DNA from: a virus
Virus record (IMG/VR): IMGVR_UViG_3300027883_000022
Span: 1 to 26,090 of that record
DNA: 26,090 nt
Strand: one strand, 5' to 3'
In this document: in pieces, positions 16,321 to 24,250 of the stretch
Layout: the number at the start of each line of letters is the position of its first letter
How positions within the stretch are numbered: the stretch's first letter is position 1
Program-made: the position numbers and the translations under genes
The notes under the pieces: model-generated
The model's database searches: none
What the model saw: only the letters and a program-made list of their open reading frames with translations
What the model was told of the DNA's origin: nothing

Positions 16321-17552
16321 TGGCAACCCCAAAAAAGAAAAACGATATTAGTGTTTACCAAGGAAATGAATTGGTTGACAGAAGACAGGAACTTTTAGAT
16401 AAGATAACCCAAGGGGATTCGTATTTACCAGATTCCGTTTTACACGATGATTTAGATTTGGGTATGTTGGAATTTGTTAAGAATAATTTTAAAGTTGTTT
16501 CTGACGGTGATGAAATACCTATTATACCAAAAATACTCACATTACAAAGATGGGGTGAATTCACAAATACGTGGGATATTTCGGATTTAGATGGTAATAT
16601 AAAAATACCATTTATTAGTGTAATAAGAAAACCCGATGTACAACCAGGTACTAACCCAAGTTTACAAAGAACAATACCCGATAGACAGCAATTTCATTAC
16701 GCATCTGTACCAACATGGAATGGTACTCAGATGGGTGCTGACATATATAGAATACCACAACCCGTTGCGGTTGACATATCATACGAAGTAACAATATTAT
16801 GTACTCGTTTTAGAGATTTAAATAAATTTAATCAAATTGTTTTACAAAAGTTTTCTTCTCGACAATCATATACTACGGTTAAAGGACATTATGTTCCAAT
16901 TGTATTAGACACTGTTGAAGACAACACACCTGTTGATATTGAATCACGTAGGTTTTATTTACAAAATTATAAATTCACATTACTCGGTTTCTTAATCGAT
17001 GAAGAAGAGTTTGAAATTAAACCCGCAGTTAGTCGACTTTTCCTTATGAATGAATTCATAAAGTCAAATAACTACGAAAAGAAATTTATGACTAAAAACA
17101 TTGAGATCACGATCGCTAAGTTTACTGCGGACGGGACCAATACTGTGTTTAGTGTGGGTGAAACAATTGGTATTCTTTTTACTGTTGAGATTAACGGTAT
17201 TGTTCAAACAAGAGATGATGATTTTTTCCACGTTGGGTATACTTCAAAAATATCTTTTGCGTCTCCACCAGGTGAGGGATCTATAATTACAATAAAATAT
17301 TATAAAGGTAAATCAAATGTTTTTATTGACAGTTCGGGTAACCCAAGACAAGTTTCTACGGAAGATTTTGAATATACGGGAGAGTCTTTAACGTTCACAA
17401 CAACAAATGCAATTGATAGTGTGGTTAGTTTTGACCTAAATGGTTTGACACAATTAGAAGGTGAAGCATTTGAAGTTTCAGGTAGAACTACTCTAACCTT
17501 ATTAGGTACACCACGTGTTGGTACTATTGTAGGTGTGGTTTATCTCCACTAA
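16320..17552 (+). CDS. Candidate tail sheath terminator/stabiliser (gp15-like) with a C-terminal beta extension, 410 aa
   Basis: Residues about 125-240 include IPQPVAVDISYEVTILCTRF followed by RDLNKFNQIVLQKF, which resembles the segment of T4 gp15 in which a Pro-rich strand is followed by an Arg/Asn/Asp loop and an amphipathic helix. T4 gp15 (272 aa) caps the sheath and binds the neck. Here a C-terminal part of about 150 residues is added. It appears to be two related beta modules (about 265-330 and 345-410), each with a Phe-Thr strand, an N-G turn (VEINGIVQ and FDLNGLTQ) and a final strand with G-T/S-I-x-x-V/I. The ATG overlaps the previous stop (TAATG) and has the only clear Shine-Dalgarno-like sequence in the window, AGAGGAG, 5 nt upstream. 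Confidence 0.65.
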   Translation: MATPKKKNDISVYQGNELVDRRQELLDKITQGDSYLPDSVLHDDLDLGMLEFVKNNFKVVSDGDEIPIIPKILTLQRWGEFTNTWDISDLDGNIKIPFISVIRKPDVQPGTNPSLQRTIPDRQQFHYASVPTWNGTQMGADIYRIPQPVAVDISYEVTILCTRFRDLNKFNQIVLQKFSSRQSYTTVKGHYVPIVLDTVEDNTPVDIESRRFYLQNYKFTLLGFLIDEEEFEIKPAVSRLFLMNEFIKSNNYEKKFMTKNIEITIAKFTADGTNTVFSVGETIGILFTVEINGIVQTRDDDFFHVGYTSKISFASPPGEGSIITIKYYKGKSNVFIDSSGNPRQVSTEDFEYTGESLTFTTTNAIDSVVSFDLNGLTQLEGEAFEVSGRTTLTLLGTPRVGTIVGVVYLH

Positions 17553-17711
17553 TTACTCCCCGTAAAGGTCGTCTTTTTTAACCTTACAATGTTGATCTAT
17601 CCACTTTTCAACAACTCTGTACATTTTAAATCCGTTGACATCACAATATTTTTTTAACTTATTATGATGTTCTTCACCTATTTTAAGGTTTTTACTGTTT
17701 TTATTCCCCAT
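17553..17711 (-). CDS. Small basic protein, possible ribbon-helix-helix or helical DNA-binding protein, 52 aa
   Basis: The ATG at 17711 (MGNKNSKNLKIGEEHHNKL) is chosen because a TATTTAT motif sits 4 nt upstream, the same spacing as at three rightward genes. An upstream in-frame start at about 17753 would read through the motif. The sequence is a basic strand-like start (NLKIGEEHHNKLKKYC) followed by a helix (MYRVVEKWIDQHC), which resembles small ribbon-helix-helix or transcription-regulator folds. Its stop directly abuts the stop of the rightward gene at 17552. It lies antisense to the tail genes, between the sheath-terminator and sheath genes. Function unknown; a regulatory role is speculation. 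Confidence 0.6.
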   Translation of the reverse strand: MGNKNSKNLKIGEEHHNKLKKYCDVNGFKMYRVVEKWIDQHCKVKKDDLYGE

Positions 17712-17715
17712 AAAG

Positions 17716-17722
17716 ATAAATA
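17716..17722 (-). promoter_or_regulatory. TATTTAT late-promoter candidate, 4 nt before ATG
   Basis: TATTTAT, then CTTT, then the ATG at 17711 on the minus strand. It fixes the orientation of the motif, because the gene here runs leftward. Confidence 0.5.
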
Positions 17723-17789
17723 TAGATAAAAAAGGATCCTTAAATATACCCAAATAGAAAACTGTCGGTCTCTTTACTAAAATTCAGGA

Positions 17790-17796
17790 TATTTAT
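17790..17796 (+). promoter_or_regulatory. TATTTAT late-promoter candidate for tail sheath
   Basis: Part of GATATTTATAATAAA (17788-17802), identical to the 15-mer before the tail tube gene and the one at the leftward gene near 1197. The leader to the ATG at 17831 is A-rich with no Shine-Dalgarno sequence. Confidence 0.6.
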
Positions 17797-17830
17797 AATA
17801 AACAATAAAAATATTTAACTAAAGTAATCA

Positions 17831-20653
17831 ATGGCAAATTCAAACAGAGTATTCGTTTCTCCAGGTGTTTATACATCAGAGAAAGATTTAACGTTCGTAG
17901 CTCAAAGTGTGGGGGTAACTACATTGGGATTAGCGGGAGAGACCATACAAGGTCCAGCGTTCGAACCAATACTAATAAGAAATTTTGACGAATTCAAAAC
18001 ATATTTCGGACCAACTTCTCCGACTAAATATTCGGATGGAAATCCAAAATATGAGTTAGGGTATGTTGCGAAGTCGTATTTACAAGAATCAAATCAACTT
18101 TTCGTAACGAGAGTATTAGGATTAACAGGGTACAAACCAGGTCAATCTGTATCGATAAAAACATTAGGTGGTATAACGGTAGACACCGATGACTTAGTGG
18201 GTGGAGCAGGAACATCTCACACACTTACAGGAGCAACTAACAACATTTCAACATCTTCATTTATTGGAGATCTTAATGGTAAGAACGCTACTGACGGTTC
18301 AACAGTACAGTCGTTTATTGAAAATATTGCAGTTACTGGTGGTAAGTGGTTCACTATTGGATATGTTGAGTCTTCGGACACGGCAGGATTAGTAACATCG
18401 GATCAAGTTACGGGACCTATTGGAAGTAACTCAACCACTAATTGGTATAACGTATTCTTTAAAGATAGTTTAGGTACTATCGATGGTGTTTATGGATATC
18501 TTTTTCTCTATGACGGAGTAAATGCAGGATGGAAAATTACACAGTATGAATACGCTGCGGTTGAAAACGAATATGGTGGTCAAGTAGTGGCATGTTTAAG
18601 ATCAAGAGGTTCATATGCTGGACAGACACTTAATTTAGAAGTTACTGCATCTGCAAACATATTGGCGTCAGGTTCAGAAATTTCAAGTAACCCATTAGGT
18701 GAGTTCACGTTAGATGTGACAGGTTCAACGAGTGGTGCAAAAACATTCACATTGAGTTTAGACCAATCATCTAACAAATATGTAACTAAAGTTTTAGGTA
18801 CTACGGTATTTGGAAAAGATAAAAAAGACATTCCTGTTTATGTACATGAGGTTTATTCTAAAACATTAAAAACTCTAAATGAAAAAGGGTTAGTAAGAGG
18901 TTTAAAGATATCACCATTAACATACACATCAGAAGGTAATAGTTTTGTGGGTCAGTGGGAAACACCGGCATCACCAGTTGTTGTATCTGAAGTACGAGGT
19001 GGAACAGTTAATGATTTATTTAACTTCATTAGTATTTCTGATGGTAACGCGGCTAACACACAAGTTAAAATTACATTTCAAAACATTGACCTTGAAACAG
19101 GAGACTTTGATATTGTAATTAGAGACTTCAACGATAAAGACGATAATTTAAATGTACTTGAGAAATTCACAAGATGTACTATGAATCCTGAATTACCAGG
19201 TTATGTAGCGAGAAAAATTGGAACTTCAGATGGTGAATATGAATTGAGGTCTAAATTCGTAATGTTAAACTTATCGGTAAACCCACCTGTAGATGCAGTA
19301 CCAGCGGGATTCAAGGGATATACTTCCCATTCTCAAGGTAATACAATTCAAGGTAGTATACTTTATAAAACAGATTACAATGTAGCGGGTACCGTAACAG
19401 GTTATACTGCTAACGGTGAGAGTAAAATCTCGAACGGAGATAAAATAAGAAAAGTTTCTCTTGGTATATCGTCACAGATTGGTTTCGATAGTGATATCTT
19501 AGAATATAAAGGTAATACAACCTCTAATGTAACTTACGGTTTTCACTTATCAACAAACGCATCAACCATTACGGGAGATACTACGTACAAAACTACATCA
19601 TATGATTTAGAAGGTACTAATAAAGGTTTATTGGAAACTAAACAATATAGAAAATTCACATTAGCAATGGGTGGTGGATTTGATGGTTGGGATATCTATA
19701 GAGGTACGAGAACTAATAGTGATGGTTACATCTACGGTAAAAATACATACGTAAGTGGTGACACGAACAATAGTGGTGTATTTAGTACTGATATTGGAAA
19801 TTCTGATTACTACGCTTACTTACAAGCAATTGAAACATTCTCTAATCCTGAGTCGGTTGATATTAACATATTTGCAACACCAGGTATTGACTTTTTGAAC
19901 CACAGTTCATTGGTTAACAACACAATAGAGATGATTGAAGGTGATAGAGCGGATTCACTTTATATTATGAACCCACCTAACACAGATACAGTTGATGAAA
20001 TTATTGATCAATTGGATACTGTAGAAATGGATACTAACTATTCAGCCACTTACTGGCCTTGGATTCAAATACGTGATACTGATAATGCAACACAGATATA
20101 CTTACCACCAACAGGTGAGGTTCTAAAGAATATTGCACTAACAGATAATGTATCTTACCCATGGTTCGCAGTAGCGGGTTACTCAAGAGGTTTAGTAAAC
20201 GCGATTAAAGCGAAGAAAAAACTTACTTTAGAGAATAGAGATGACTTATATAAAGCAAGAATTAATCCAATTGCAACATTCTCAGACACAGGTACTATTA
20301 TTTGGGGTAACAAAACTCTACAGGTTAGAGAATCAGCACTTGATAGAATCAACGTAAGGAGATTATTGTTAAGAGCAAGAAAATTAATTTCAGCAGTTGC
20401 AGTTAGATTGTTATTTGAACAAAATGACGAACAAGTAAGAAATGAGTTCTTAAGATTGGTTAATCCTATTTTGGAGTCGATTAAAAAAGAAAGAGGACTT
20501 TATGAATTCCGTGTAGTTGTATCGAATGATCCAGAAGATATCGATGCTAACACACTTAGAGGTAAGATTTATATCAAACCAACAAGAGCACTTGAATTTA
20601 TAGATGTTGAATTCTTAATAACTCCAACAGGAGCATCATTTGAGAATATATAA
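17831..20653 (+). CDS. 18: Contractile tail sheath protein (gp18-like), 940 aa
   Basis: The start (SNRVFVSPGVYTSEKDLTF) matches the canonical N-terminus of sheath proteins, with SPGVYxxE. Residues to about 110 (LIRNFDEFKTYFG, then YLQESNQLFVTRVLG) and the last 150 or so (RRLLLRARKLISAVAVRLLF, then GKIYIKPTRALEFIDVEFLI) are the conserved inner-core parts by which subunits link in the extended and contracted states. The middle, about 130-650, is variable and rich in Gly, Ser, Thr and Asn, and makes the protein about 280 residues longer than T4 gp18 (659 aa). This middle probably forms outward-facing domains. The gene has its own promoter motif and is followed by a structured gap before the tube gene. 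Confidence 0.95.
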   Translation: MANSNRVFVSPGVYTSEKDLTFVAQSVGVTTLGLAGETIQGPAFEPILIRNFDEFKTYFGPTSPTKYSDGNPKYELGYVAKSYLQESNQLFVTRVLGLTGYKPGQSVSIKTLGGITVDTDDLVGGAGTSHTLTGATNNISTSSFIGDLNGKNATDGSTVQSFIENIAVTGGKWFTIGYVESSDTAGLVTSDQVTGPIGSNSTTNWYNVFFKDSLGTIDGVYGYLFLYDGVNAGWKITQYEYAAVENEYGGQVVACLRSRGSYAGQTLNLEVTASANILASGSEISSNPLGEFTLDVTGSTSGAKTFTLSLDQSSNKYVTKVLGTTVFGKDKKDIPVYVHEVYSKTLKTLNEKGLVRGLKISPLTYTSEGNSFVGQWETPASPVVVSEVRGGTVNDLFNFISISDGNAANTQVKITFQNIDLETGDFDIVIRDFNDKDDNLNVLEKFTRCTMNPELPGYVARKIGTSDGEYELRSKFVMLNLSVNPPVDAVPAGFKGYTSHSQGNTIQGSILYKTDYNVAGTVTGYTANGESKISNGDKIRKVSLGISSQIGFDSDILEYKGNTTSNVTYGFHLSTNASTITGDTTYKTTSYDLEGTNKGLLETKQYRKFTLAMGGGFDGWDIYRGTRTNSDGYIYGKNTYVSGDTNNSGVFSTDIGNSDYYAYLQAIETFSNPESVDINIFATPGIDFLNHSSLVNNTIEMIEGDRADSLYIMNPPNTDTVDEIIDQLDTVEMDTNYSATYWPWIQIRDTDNATQIYLPPTGEVLKNIALTDNVSYPWFAVAGYSRGLVNAIKAKKKLTLENRDDLYKARINPIATFSDTGTIIWGNKTLQVRESALDRINVRRLLLRARKLISAVAVRLLFEQNDEQVRNEFLRLVNPILESIKKERGLYEFRVVVSNDPEDIDANTLRGKIYIKPTRALEFIDVEFLITPTGASFENI

Positions 20654-20666
20654 TAAAAAAAAAGAA

Positions 20667-20692
20667 GGGGAGATACATTGTAGTATTTCCCC
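20667..20692 (-). terminator. Hairpin with an antisense-strand T-run
   Basis: The 10-bp stem (one G-U pair in the rightward RNA) with a 6-nt loop has no T-run on its rightward side, but on the minus strand it is followed by TTCTTTTTTTTT. It would therefore work best as a terminator of leftward (antisense) transcription, or as a stabilising 3' end for the sheath mRNA. Confidence 0.45.
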
Positions 20693-20904
20693 CTCTAAGT
20701 AAAAATTGAGATGACACCCAGTATAATGCCAGAATAATGCAAGTAATAATTGATATTTAAATAATAATTATATATATTATATAATTAACTTATAAATCTT
20801 TTAAAGTTTGCTACCAGTATTACTGGGTAAATAAAAAATACGTAATAAAATTGACAAAGTCAACTTAATTGACAATAAATTTTAAAATATTTCACTAAGA
20901 GAGA

Positions 20905-20911
20905 TATTTAT
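20905..20911 (+). promoter_or_regulatory. TATTTAT late-promoter candidate for tail tube
   Basis: Part of GATATTTATAATAAA (20903-20917), identical over 15 bases to the sheath promoter. The leader of about 36 nt to the ATG at 20948 is A-rich with no Shine-Dalgarno sequence. Confidence 0.6.
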
Positions 20912-20947
20912 AATAAAGAATAACTAAAAGAAAACAAATATAAAGAC

Positions 20948-21436
20948 ATGGCAGATTTATTAATGAAAATGCCGGTTCCCTACGAACCGAAAAGAGTTAA
21001 CCGATTTATCGTTAGATTTCCATCATCATTGGGAATCAATGAATGGTATGTAACGTCGGCAGCAAGACCGAGTGCTAAGATAAACGCGGTGGAGATACCA
21101 TTTTTAAATACCTCAACTTATGTTGCTGGTAGATTTACATGGGATACCCTAAGAGTTAAATTTAAAGATCCAATCGGACCATCAGCGTCACAAGCGTTAA
21201 TGGAATGGTTTAGATTACACGCAGAATCTGTAACGGGTAGAATGGGTTACGCTGCAGGGTATAAAAAAGATATTGAATTAGAAATGTTAGACCCAACTGG
21301 TGTTGTGGTTGAGAAATGGATTCTTCAAGGTACGTTCATGCAAGATTTGAATTTTGGTGAATTAGATTACAACAATGATGCACTTGCAACAATTGATTGT
21401 ACATTGAGAATGGATAGATGTATCCAAGTTTACTAA
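20948..21436 (+). CDS. 19: Tail tube protein (gp19-like), 162 aa
   Basis: The length matches T4 gp19 (163 aa), and the sequence follows that family: an N-terminal strand in RVNRFIVRFPSSLGINEWYV, a central segment with AVEIPFLNTSTYVAGRFTWD, then LRVKFKDPIGPSASQALMEW and a C-terminal YKKDIELEMLDPTGVVVEKW. It ends in an acidic strand with LATIDCTLRMDRC. Gp19 hexamers stack to make the rigid inner tube that is driven into the host cell. The gene is monocistronic in appearance: its own promoter motif in front and a strong terminator behind, so its dose can be set independently of the sheath. Confidence 0.93.
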   Translation: MADLLMKMPVPYEPKRVNRFIVRFPSSLGINEWYVTSAARPSAKINAVEIPFLNTSTYVAGRFTWDTLRVKFKDPIGPSASQALMEWFRLHAESVTGRMGYAAGYKKDIELEMLDPTGVVVEKWILQGTFMQDLNFGELDYNNDALATIDCTLRMDRCIQVY

Positions 21437-21460
21437 TAAAATAATCTGTCAAATATATTA

Positions 21461-21488
21461 AGGGGACCACTATGGTCCCTTTTTTTTT
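21461..21488 (+). terminator. Strong intrinsic terminator after tail tube
   Basis: AGGGGACCA (21461-21469) pairs with TGGTCCCTT (21473-21481) around a CTA loop (9 bp including one G-T pair), with nine Ts at 21480-21488. It is the clearest intrinsic terminator in the window. Confidence 0.93.
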
Positions 21489-21508
21489 GTTTAAACTTTA
21501 CTTTAGTC

Positions 21509-21515
21509 TATTTAT
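21509..21515 (+). promoter_or_regulatory. TATTTAT late-promoter candidate for the gp26-like gene
   Basis: TATTTAT ends 18 nt before the ATG at 21534, just after the tube terminator, so transcription must restart here. Confidence 0.55.
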
Positions 21516-21533
21516 TCGTTACTATTAAACAAT

Positions 21534-22292
21534 ATGGAAGATAAACGTGAATATGTTATAGACCCAAACATCAGTTATGATGTTGTTGAGTTGCCGAGTC
21601 GGGGTATTATGTACCCTAATCGAACAAAATCCGTCAAAGTTGCTTATTTAACTGCGGCAGATGAAAATATCCTGTCTTCACCAAACTTAATTGCAAGTGG
21701 AGAGGTAATTAATGAATTACTTAAAAGAAAGGTTCTTACTAAGGAAATTGCAATTGAAGATATGGTTGAAGAAGATAGACAAGCAATTCTTATCTTTTTA
21801 CGTAATACCGCATTCGGACCTGAGATTGGAATGAGAATAACCGATCCAAAAACAGAAGAAGAATTTGAAACGGTAATTGATTTATCTGAACTAACATACA
21901 AAGAATTCAACTTAGTCGAAGATGAGAACGGACAATATCCATATTTCTTAGAAAAAAGTAAGGTTGATGTTACATTTAATTTCTTAACACCTAATGATGA
22001 GAAAGAATTAAATGAAATCACCAAAAGTTGGAACGGTCTTGGTACCGCACCAATCGTCACAAAGAGATTAGAGAAGATGATTAAATCGGTAAAAGGAAAT
22101 AAAGACCCTATGAATATTAGGAATTTTATTGAAACAATGCCAATTGCTGATTCTCAAAAGTTTAGACGTTATGTAAGAGATAATAAACCTGGGGTGGATT
22201 TGTCCCGAACAATTTACGCCCCATCAGGAGAAGAAGTTACGTTCAACGTAAACTTCGGGGTGGAGTTTTTTCGTCCTTTCTACGGATTATAG
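21534..22292 (+). CDS. 26: Baseplate hub/tail-assembly protein (T4 gp26-like), 252 aa in the zero frame
   Basis: The N-terminal half matches the T4-type gp26 family: VELPSRGIMYPNRTKSVKV (residues 18-36), then LTAADENILSSPNLIASG (39-56), LLKRKVLTKEIAIEDMV and DRQAILIFLRNTAFGPEIG. T4 gp26 takes part in assembly of the baseplate hub. The zero frame ends FFRPFYGL at a TAG (22290-22292). A second open frame, shifted by +1, overlaps the end and continues to 22425 without any ATG, GTG or TTG at its beginning, so a frameshifted longer product of about 296 aa is likely (see the next entry). The place between tube and tape measure is that of the G/GT tail chaperones in other phages. No Shine-Dalgarno sequence is seen; the leader is A/T-rich. 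Confidence 0.85.
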   Translation: MEDKREYVIDPNISYDVVELPSRGIMYPNRTKSVKVAYLTAADENILSSPNLIASGEVINELLKRKVLTKEIAIEDMVEEDRQAILIFLRNTAFGPEIGMRITDPKTEEEFETVIDLSELTYKEFNLVEDENGQYPYFLEKSKVDVTFNFLTPNDEKELNEITKSWNGLGTAPIVTKRLEKMIKSVKGNKDPMNIRNFIETMPIADSQKFRRYVRDNKPGVDLSRTIYAPSGEEVTFNVNFGVEFFRPFYGL

Positions 22293-22425
22293 GAGTAATA
22301 GGCTTACGGAGATCACATTCTTAGTTCAAAACGGGTTTACACACGCAGATATTCTTGATATGCCGGTTTTTGAACGAAAGTACTACATTGAAAAAATTAT
22401 AGAGCTCAAAAACCCACAGTCTTAA
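22252..22425 (+). CDS. Frameshift extension of the gp26-like protein, +1 frame
   Basis: The frame is open from 22252 (after a TAA at 22249-22251) to the TAA at 22423-22425. Past the end of the zero frame it encodes LTEITFLVQNGFTHADILDM then PVFERKYYIEKIIELKNPQS, a compact helical segment resembling short modules with D-I/V-x-x-M/L-P-V-x-E-R that follow gp26- and chaperone-type proteins in other phages. No usual start codon precedes the conserved part; the only ATG (encoding the Met of DMPVF) is too late. The likely shift site is TTT TTT C at 22266-22272, directly after GGGGTGGAG. A slip of tRNA-Phe from TTT to TTC would join residue 246 to 50 extra residues. Alternatives are a sequencing error, a true gene fusion in the parent, or start at a rare codon. 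Confidence 0.7.
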   Translation, partial: TSGWSFFVLSTDYRSNRLTEITFLVQNGFTHADILDMPVFERKYYIEKIIELKNPQS

Positions 22426-22432
22426 TATTTAT
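22426..22432 (+). promoter_or_regulatory. TATTTAT late-promoter candidate, 4 nt before ATG
   Basis: TATTTAT, then TGAT, then the ATG at 22437. It starts directly after the frameshift frame stop. Confidence 0.5.
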
Positions 22433-22436
22433 TGAT

Positions 22437-24224
22437 ATGGCAGATATTGGTAGGCAAACTAAGATGTTGAAGGATTGGGTAGAAGCAAATCCCAATGCGA
22501 CAACAGAGGAACAAATGGCAAAGGCAGTCAAATTAGCTAACGCCGAGAAACAAAAAACATCAGGTAATGGAAATCCTGAGGAGGGTTTAATTGCTAAATC
22601 AATTTTAGCATCCGCGAATACTGACCAATATGCGTCTGTTAGTAGTAACACATCAATCGAGAAATTTGCTGAGTTATATACTAAAGCAAAAAATGAAGGG
22701 GGTAACCCTATAGAAAAGTTCTTTTCGGGATTACAAGGTGTAGCCACTAATCAAACTGAAACATACGCCAAAGAACAAGTATATATGTTACGTCAGATGA
22801 ACGCAGAAATGGGTTTGACTGGTGATTTTTCAAGAGATTTTAGGGATTCATTAAATGAGACAATTCCAGCCTTACAAGGAATGGGTCTTGGTGTTTCTGA
22901 TATTGTTGAACATACGAAACAGATGGTTGATGATTCAGGTAAGTTTGCATTCATAACAACTGAATCACAGATTAAGGCGGCTGAAATTGCCACTGCATTT
23001 GGAATGACAATGAAAGAACTTGCGGGTTCTTACAAATCGTTTGAAAATGTTGGTATTGGAGCAAGAGGAGCAACTACTGCAATCGGTGAAGCGGGGAAAA
23101 GATCGTTAGAGCTTGGTTTACAATCACAAACAACAATTAAGGGTTTACAAGATAACGTTGAAAAATTAAATGAATTTGGTTTCCAAAATGGAATACGTGG
23201 TTTAGAGAATATGGTAAGAAAATCAACAGAATTTAGAATGAGTGTTGAAAGTGTCTTCCAAGTTGCTGATAAAGTATTCTCACCTGAGGGTGCACTTGAA
23301 ATGGCGGCTAACCTACAAGTGGTTGGTGGTGCTATGGGTGCATTAAATAACCCACTTGAAATGATGTATATGGCAACTAACAATGTTGAAGGTCTACAAG
23401 ACGCAATACTTGAATCATCAAAAAGTCTTGCTACGTTCAATAACGAATCGGGTAGATTTGAAGTTGTGGGTGTTAACATTAGAAAGGCTAAGGATATGGC
23501 AGATGCTTTAGGTATATCATACAAAGAACATACTAACTCGGCAATTGCGGGTAACGAAAGAATGCAAGCAATGAATGATATGTCAGGGGTTAGTATACCT
23601 GAAGAAACAAAAGAATTCCTTACCAACCTTGCTACATTAAACGAACAAGGGGAAATGACAATTGCTCTTAAAGGTGACGTAGCCGAAAAACTTGGAAAAA
23701 CCGAAATTAAGATGACTGACATGACAACGGAGATTGCTGCGGAATTGAAGAAATACCAAGACGACTTTAAGACCTTGAATCCTGAACAAATTATTGAACA
23801 ACAAGCAAATGCGGTTCAAAACATCATGAGAGATGTAAATATGCTTTTAGGGGTTGCAAGAATGAAAGCGGCTGGTGTCGCAGATTCGGGGATTGAAGCA
23901 CTATTTGGTATGGACTCTAAAGATTTGGGAAAATTAATAAGTGGTAAGAGTGAGGATGGTAAAGATTATCTAACCACATATATTGAAAAAGGAATGTCGG
24001 GTCTCCAACAAGTAATAAATAAAGCAAGTTCATCGGCTGACGACATTAAAGAATCTCAAAAAAAGGAAAAGGAACAAGCGACAACTCAATCAAATACAAC
24101 TCAAGACCAAACCATTACCATCAAGTCGGACTCTGCAATGGGAGCATACCAAAGACAAATACAGAGTAATCCTCAATATTGGGCCGATTTAATGAAGAGT
24201 GATCCACGTGGATATACAACATAA
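22437..24224 (+). CDS. Probable tail tape measure protein, 595 aa
   Basis: Placed directly after the gp26/chaperone-type gene and before baseplate genes, which is the usual place of the tape measure. The product is almost wholly predicted helical and rich in Ala, Glu, Lys, Met and Gly, with amphipathic segments such as TETYAKEQVYMLRQMNAEMG and SQIKAAEIATAFGMTMKEL. The C-terminus (after about 540) is low-complexity, charged and Gln/Thr-rich (KKEKEQATTQSNTTQ). The length is close to that of T4 gp29 (590 aa), the T4 tape measure; at roughly 1.5 angstrom per helical residue this would match a tail of about 90 nm. No catalytic motif was found. The call rests on position and composition rather than on a clear family motif. 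Confidence 0.72.
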   Translation: MADIGRQTKMLKDWVEANPNATTEEQMAKAVKLANAEKQKTSGNGNPEEGLIAKSILASANTDQYASVSSNTSIEKFAELYTKAKNEGGNPIEKFFSGLQGVATNQTETYAKEQVYMLRQMNAEMGLTGDFSRDFRDSLNETIPALQGMGLGVSDIVEHTKQMVDDSGKFAFITTESQIKAAEIATAFGMTMKELAGSYKSFENVGIGARGATTAIGEAGKRSLELGLQSQTTIKGLQDNVEKLNEFGFQNGIRGLENMVRKSTEFRMSVESVFQVADKVFSPEGALEMAANLQVVGGAMGALNNPLEMMYMATNNVEGLQDAILESSKSLATFNNESGRFEVVGVNIRKAKDMADALGISYKEHTNSAIAGNERMQAMNDMSGVSIPEETKEFLTNLATLNEQGEMTIALKGDVAEKLGKTEIKMTDMTTEIAAELKKYQDDFKTLNPEQIIEQQANAVQNIMRDVNMLLGVARMKAAGVADSGIEALFGMDSKDLGKLISGKSEDGKDYLTTYIEKGMSGLQQVINKASSSADDIKESQKKEKEQATTQSNTTQDQTITIKSDSAMGAYQRQIQSNPQYWADLMKSDPRGYTT

Positions 24225-24250
24225 AACTTACCAAATTTTACTTTTGAATC

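Larger units (their letters stand above)
20654..20947. other. Structured AT-rich intergenic region between sheath and tube genes
   Basis: No convincing gene is seen in these 294 nt. It holds a hairpin with a 10-bp stem (GGGGAGATAC at 20667-20676 and GTATTTCCCC at 20683-20692); an AT palindrome with 10-bp arms (20765-20787); a distant inverted pair ACCCAGTA (20716-20723) and TACTGGGT (20821-20828); and TTGAC at 20851 and 20869 around GTCAA at 20859. The tube promoter motif (20905-20911) closes the region. Confidence 0.6.

Noticed and set aside
21644-22060. Leftward 138-codon frame inside the gp26-like gene
   Set aside because: Antisense to conserved gp26-like motifs, with Ser/Leu-rich shadow composition and no start context.
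23030-23722. Leftward 230-codon frame inside the tape measure gene
   Set aside because: It lies wholly antisense to a well-supported gene, has no promoter motif, and its composition (Ser, Ile, Leu, Cys) is that of a complementary shadow.
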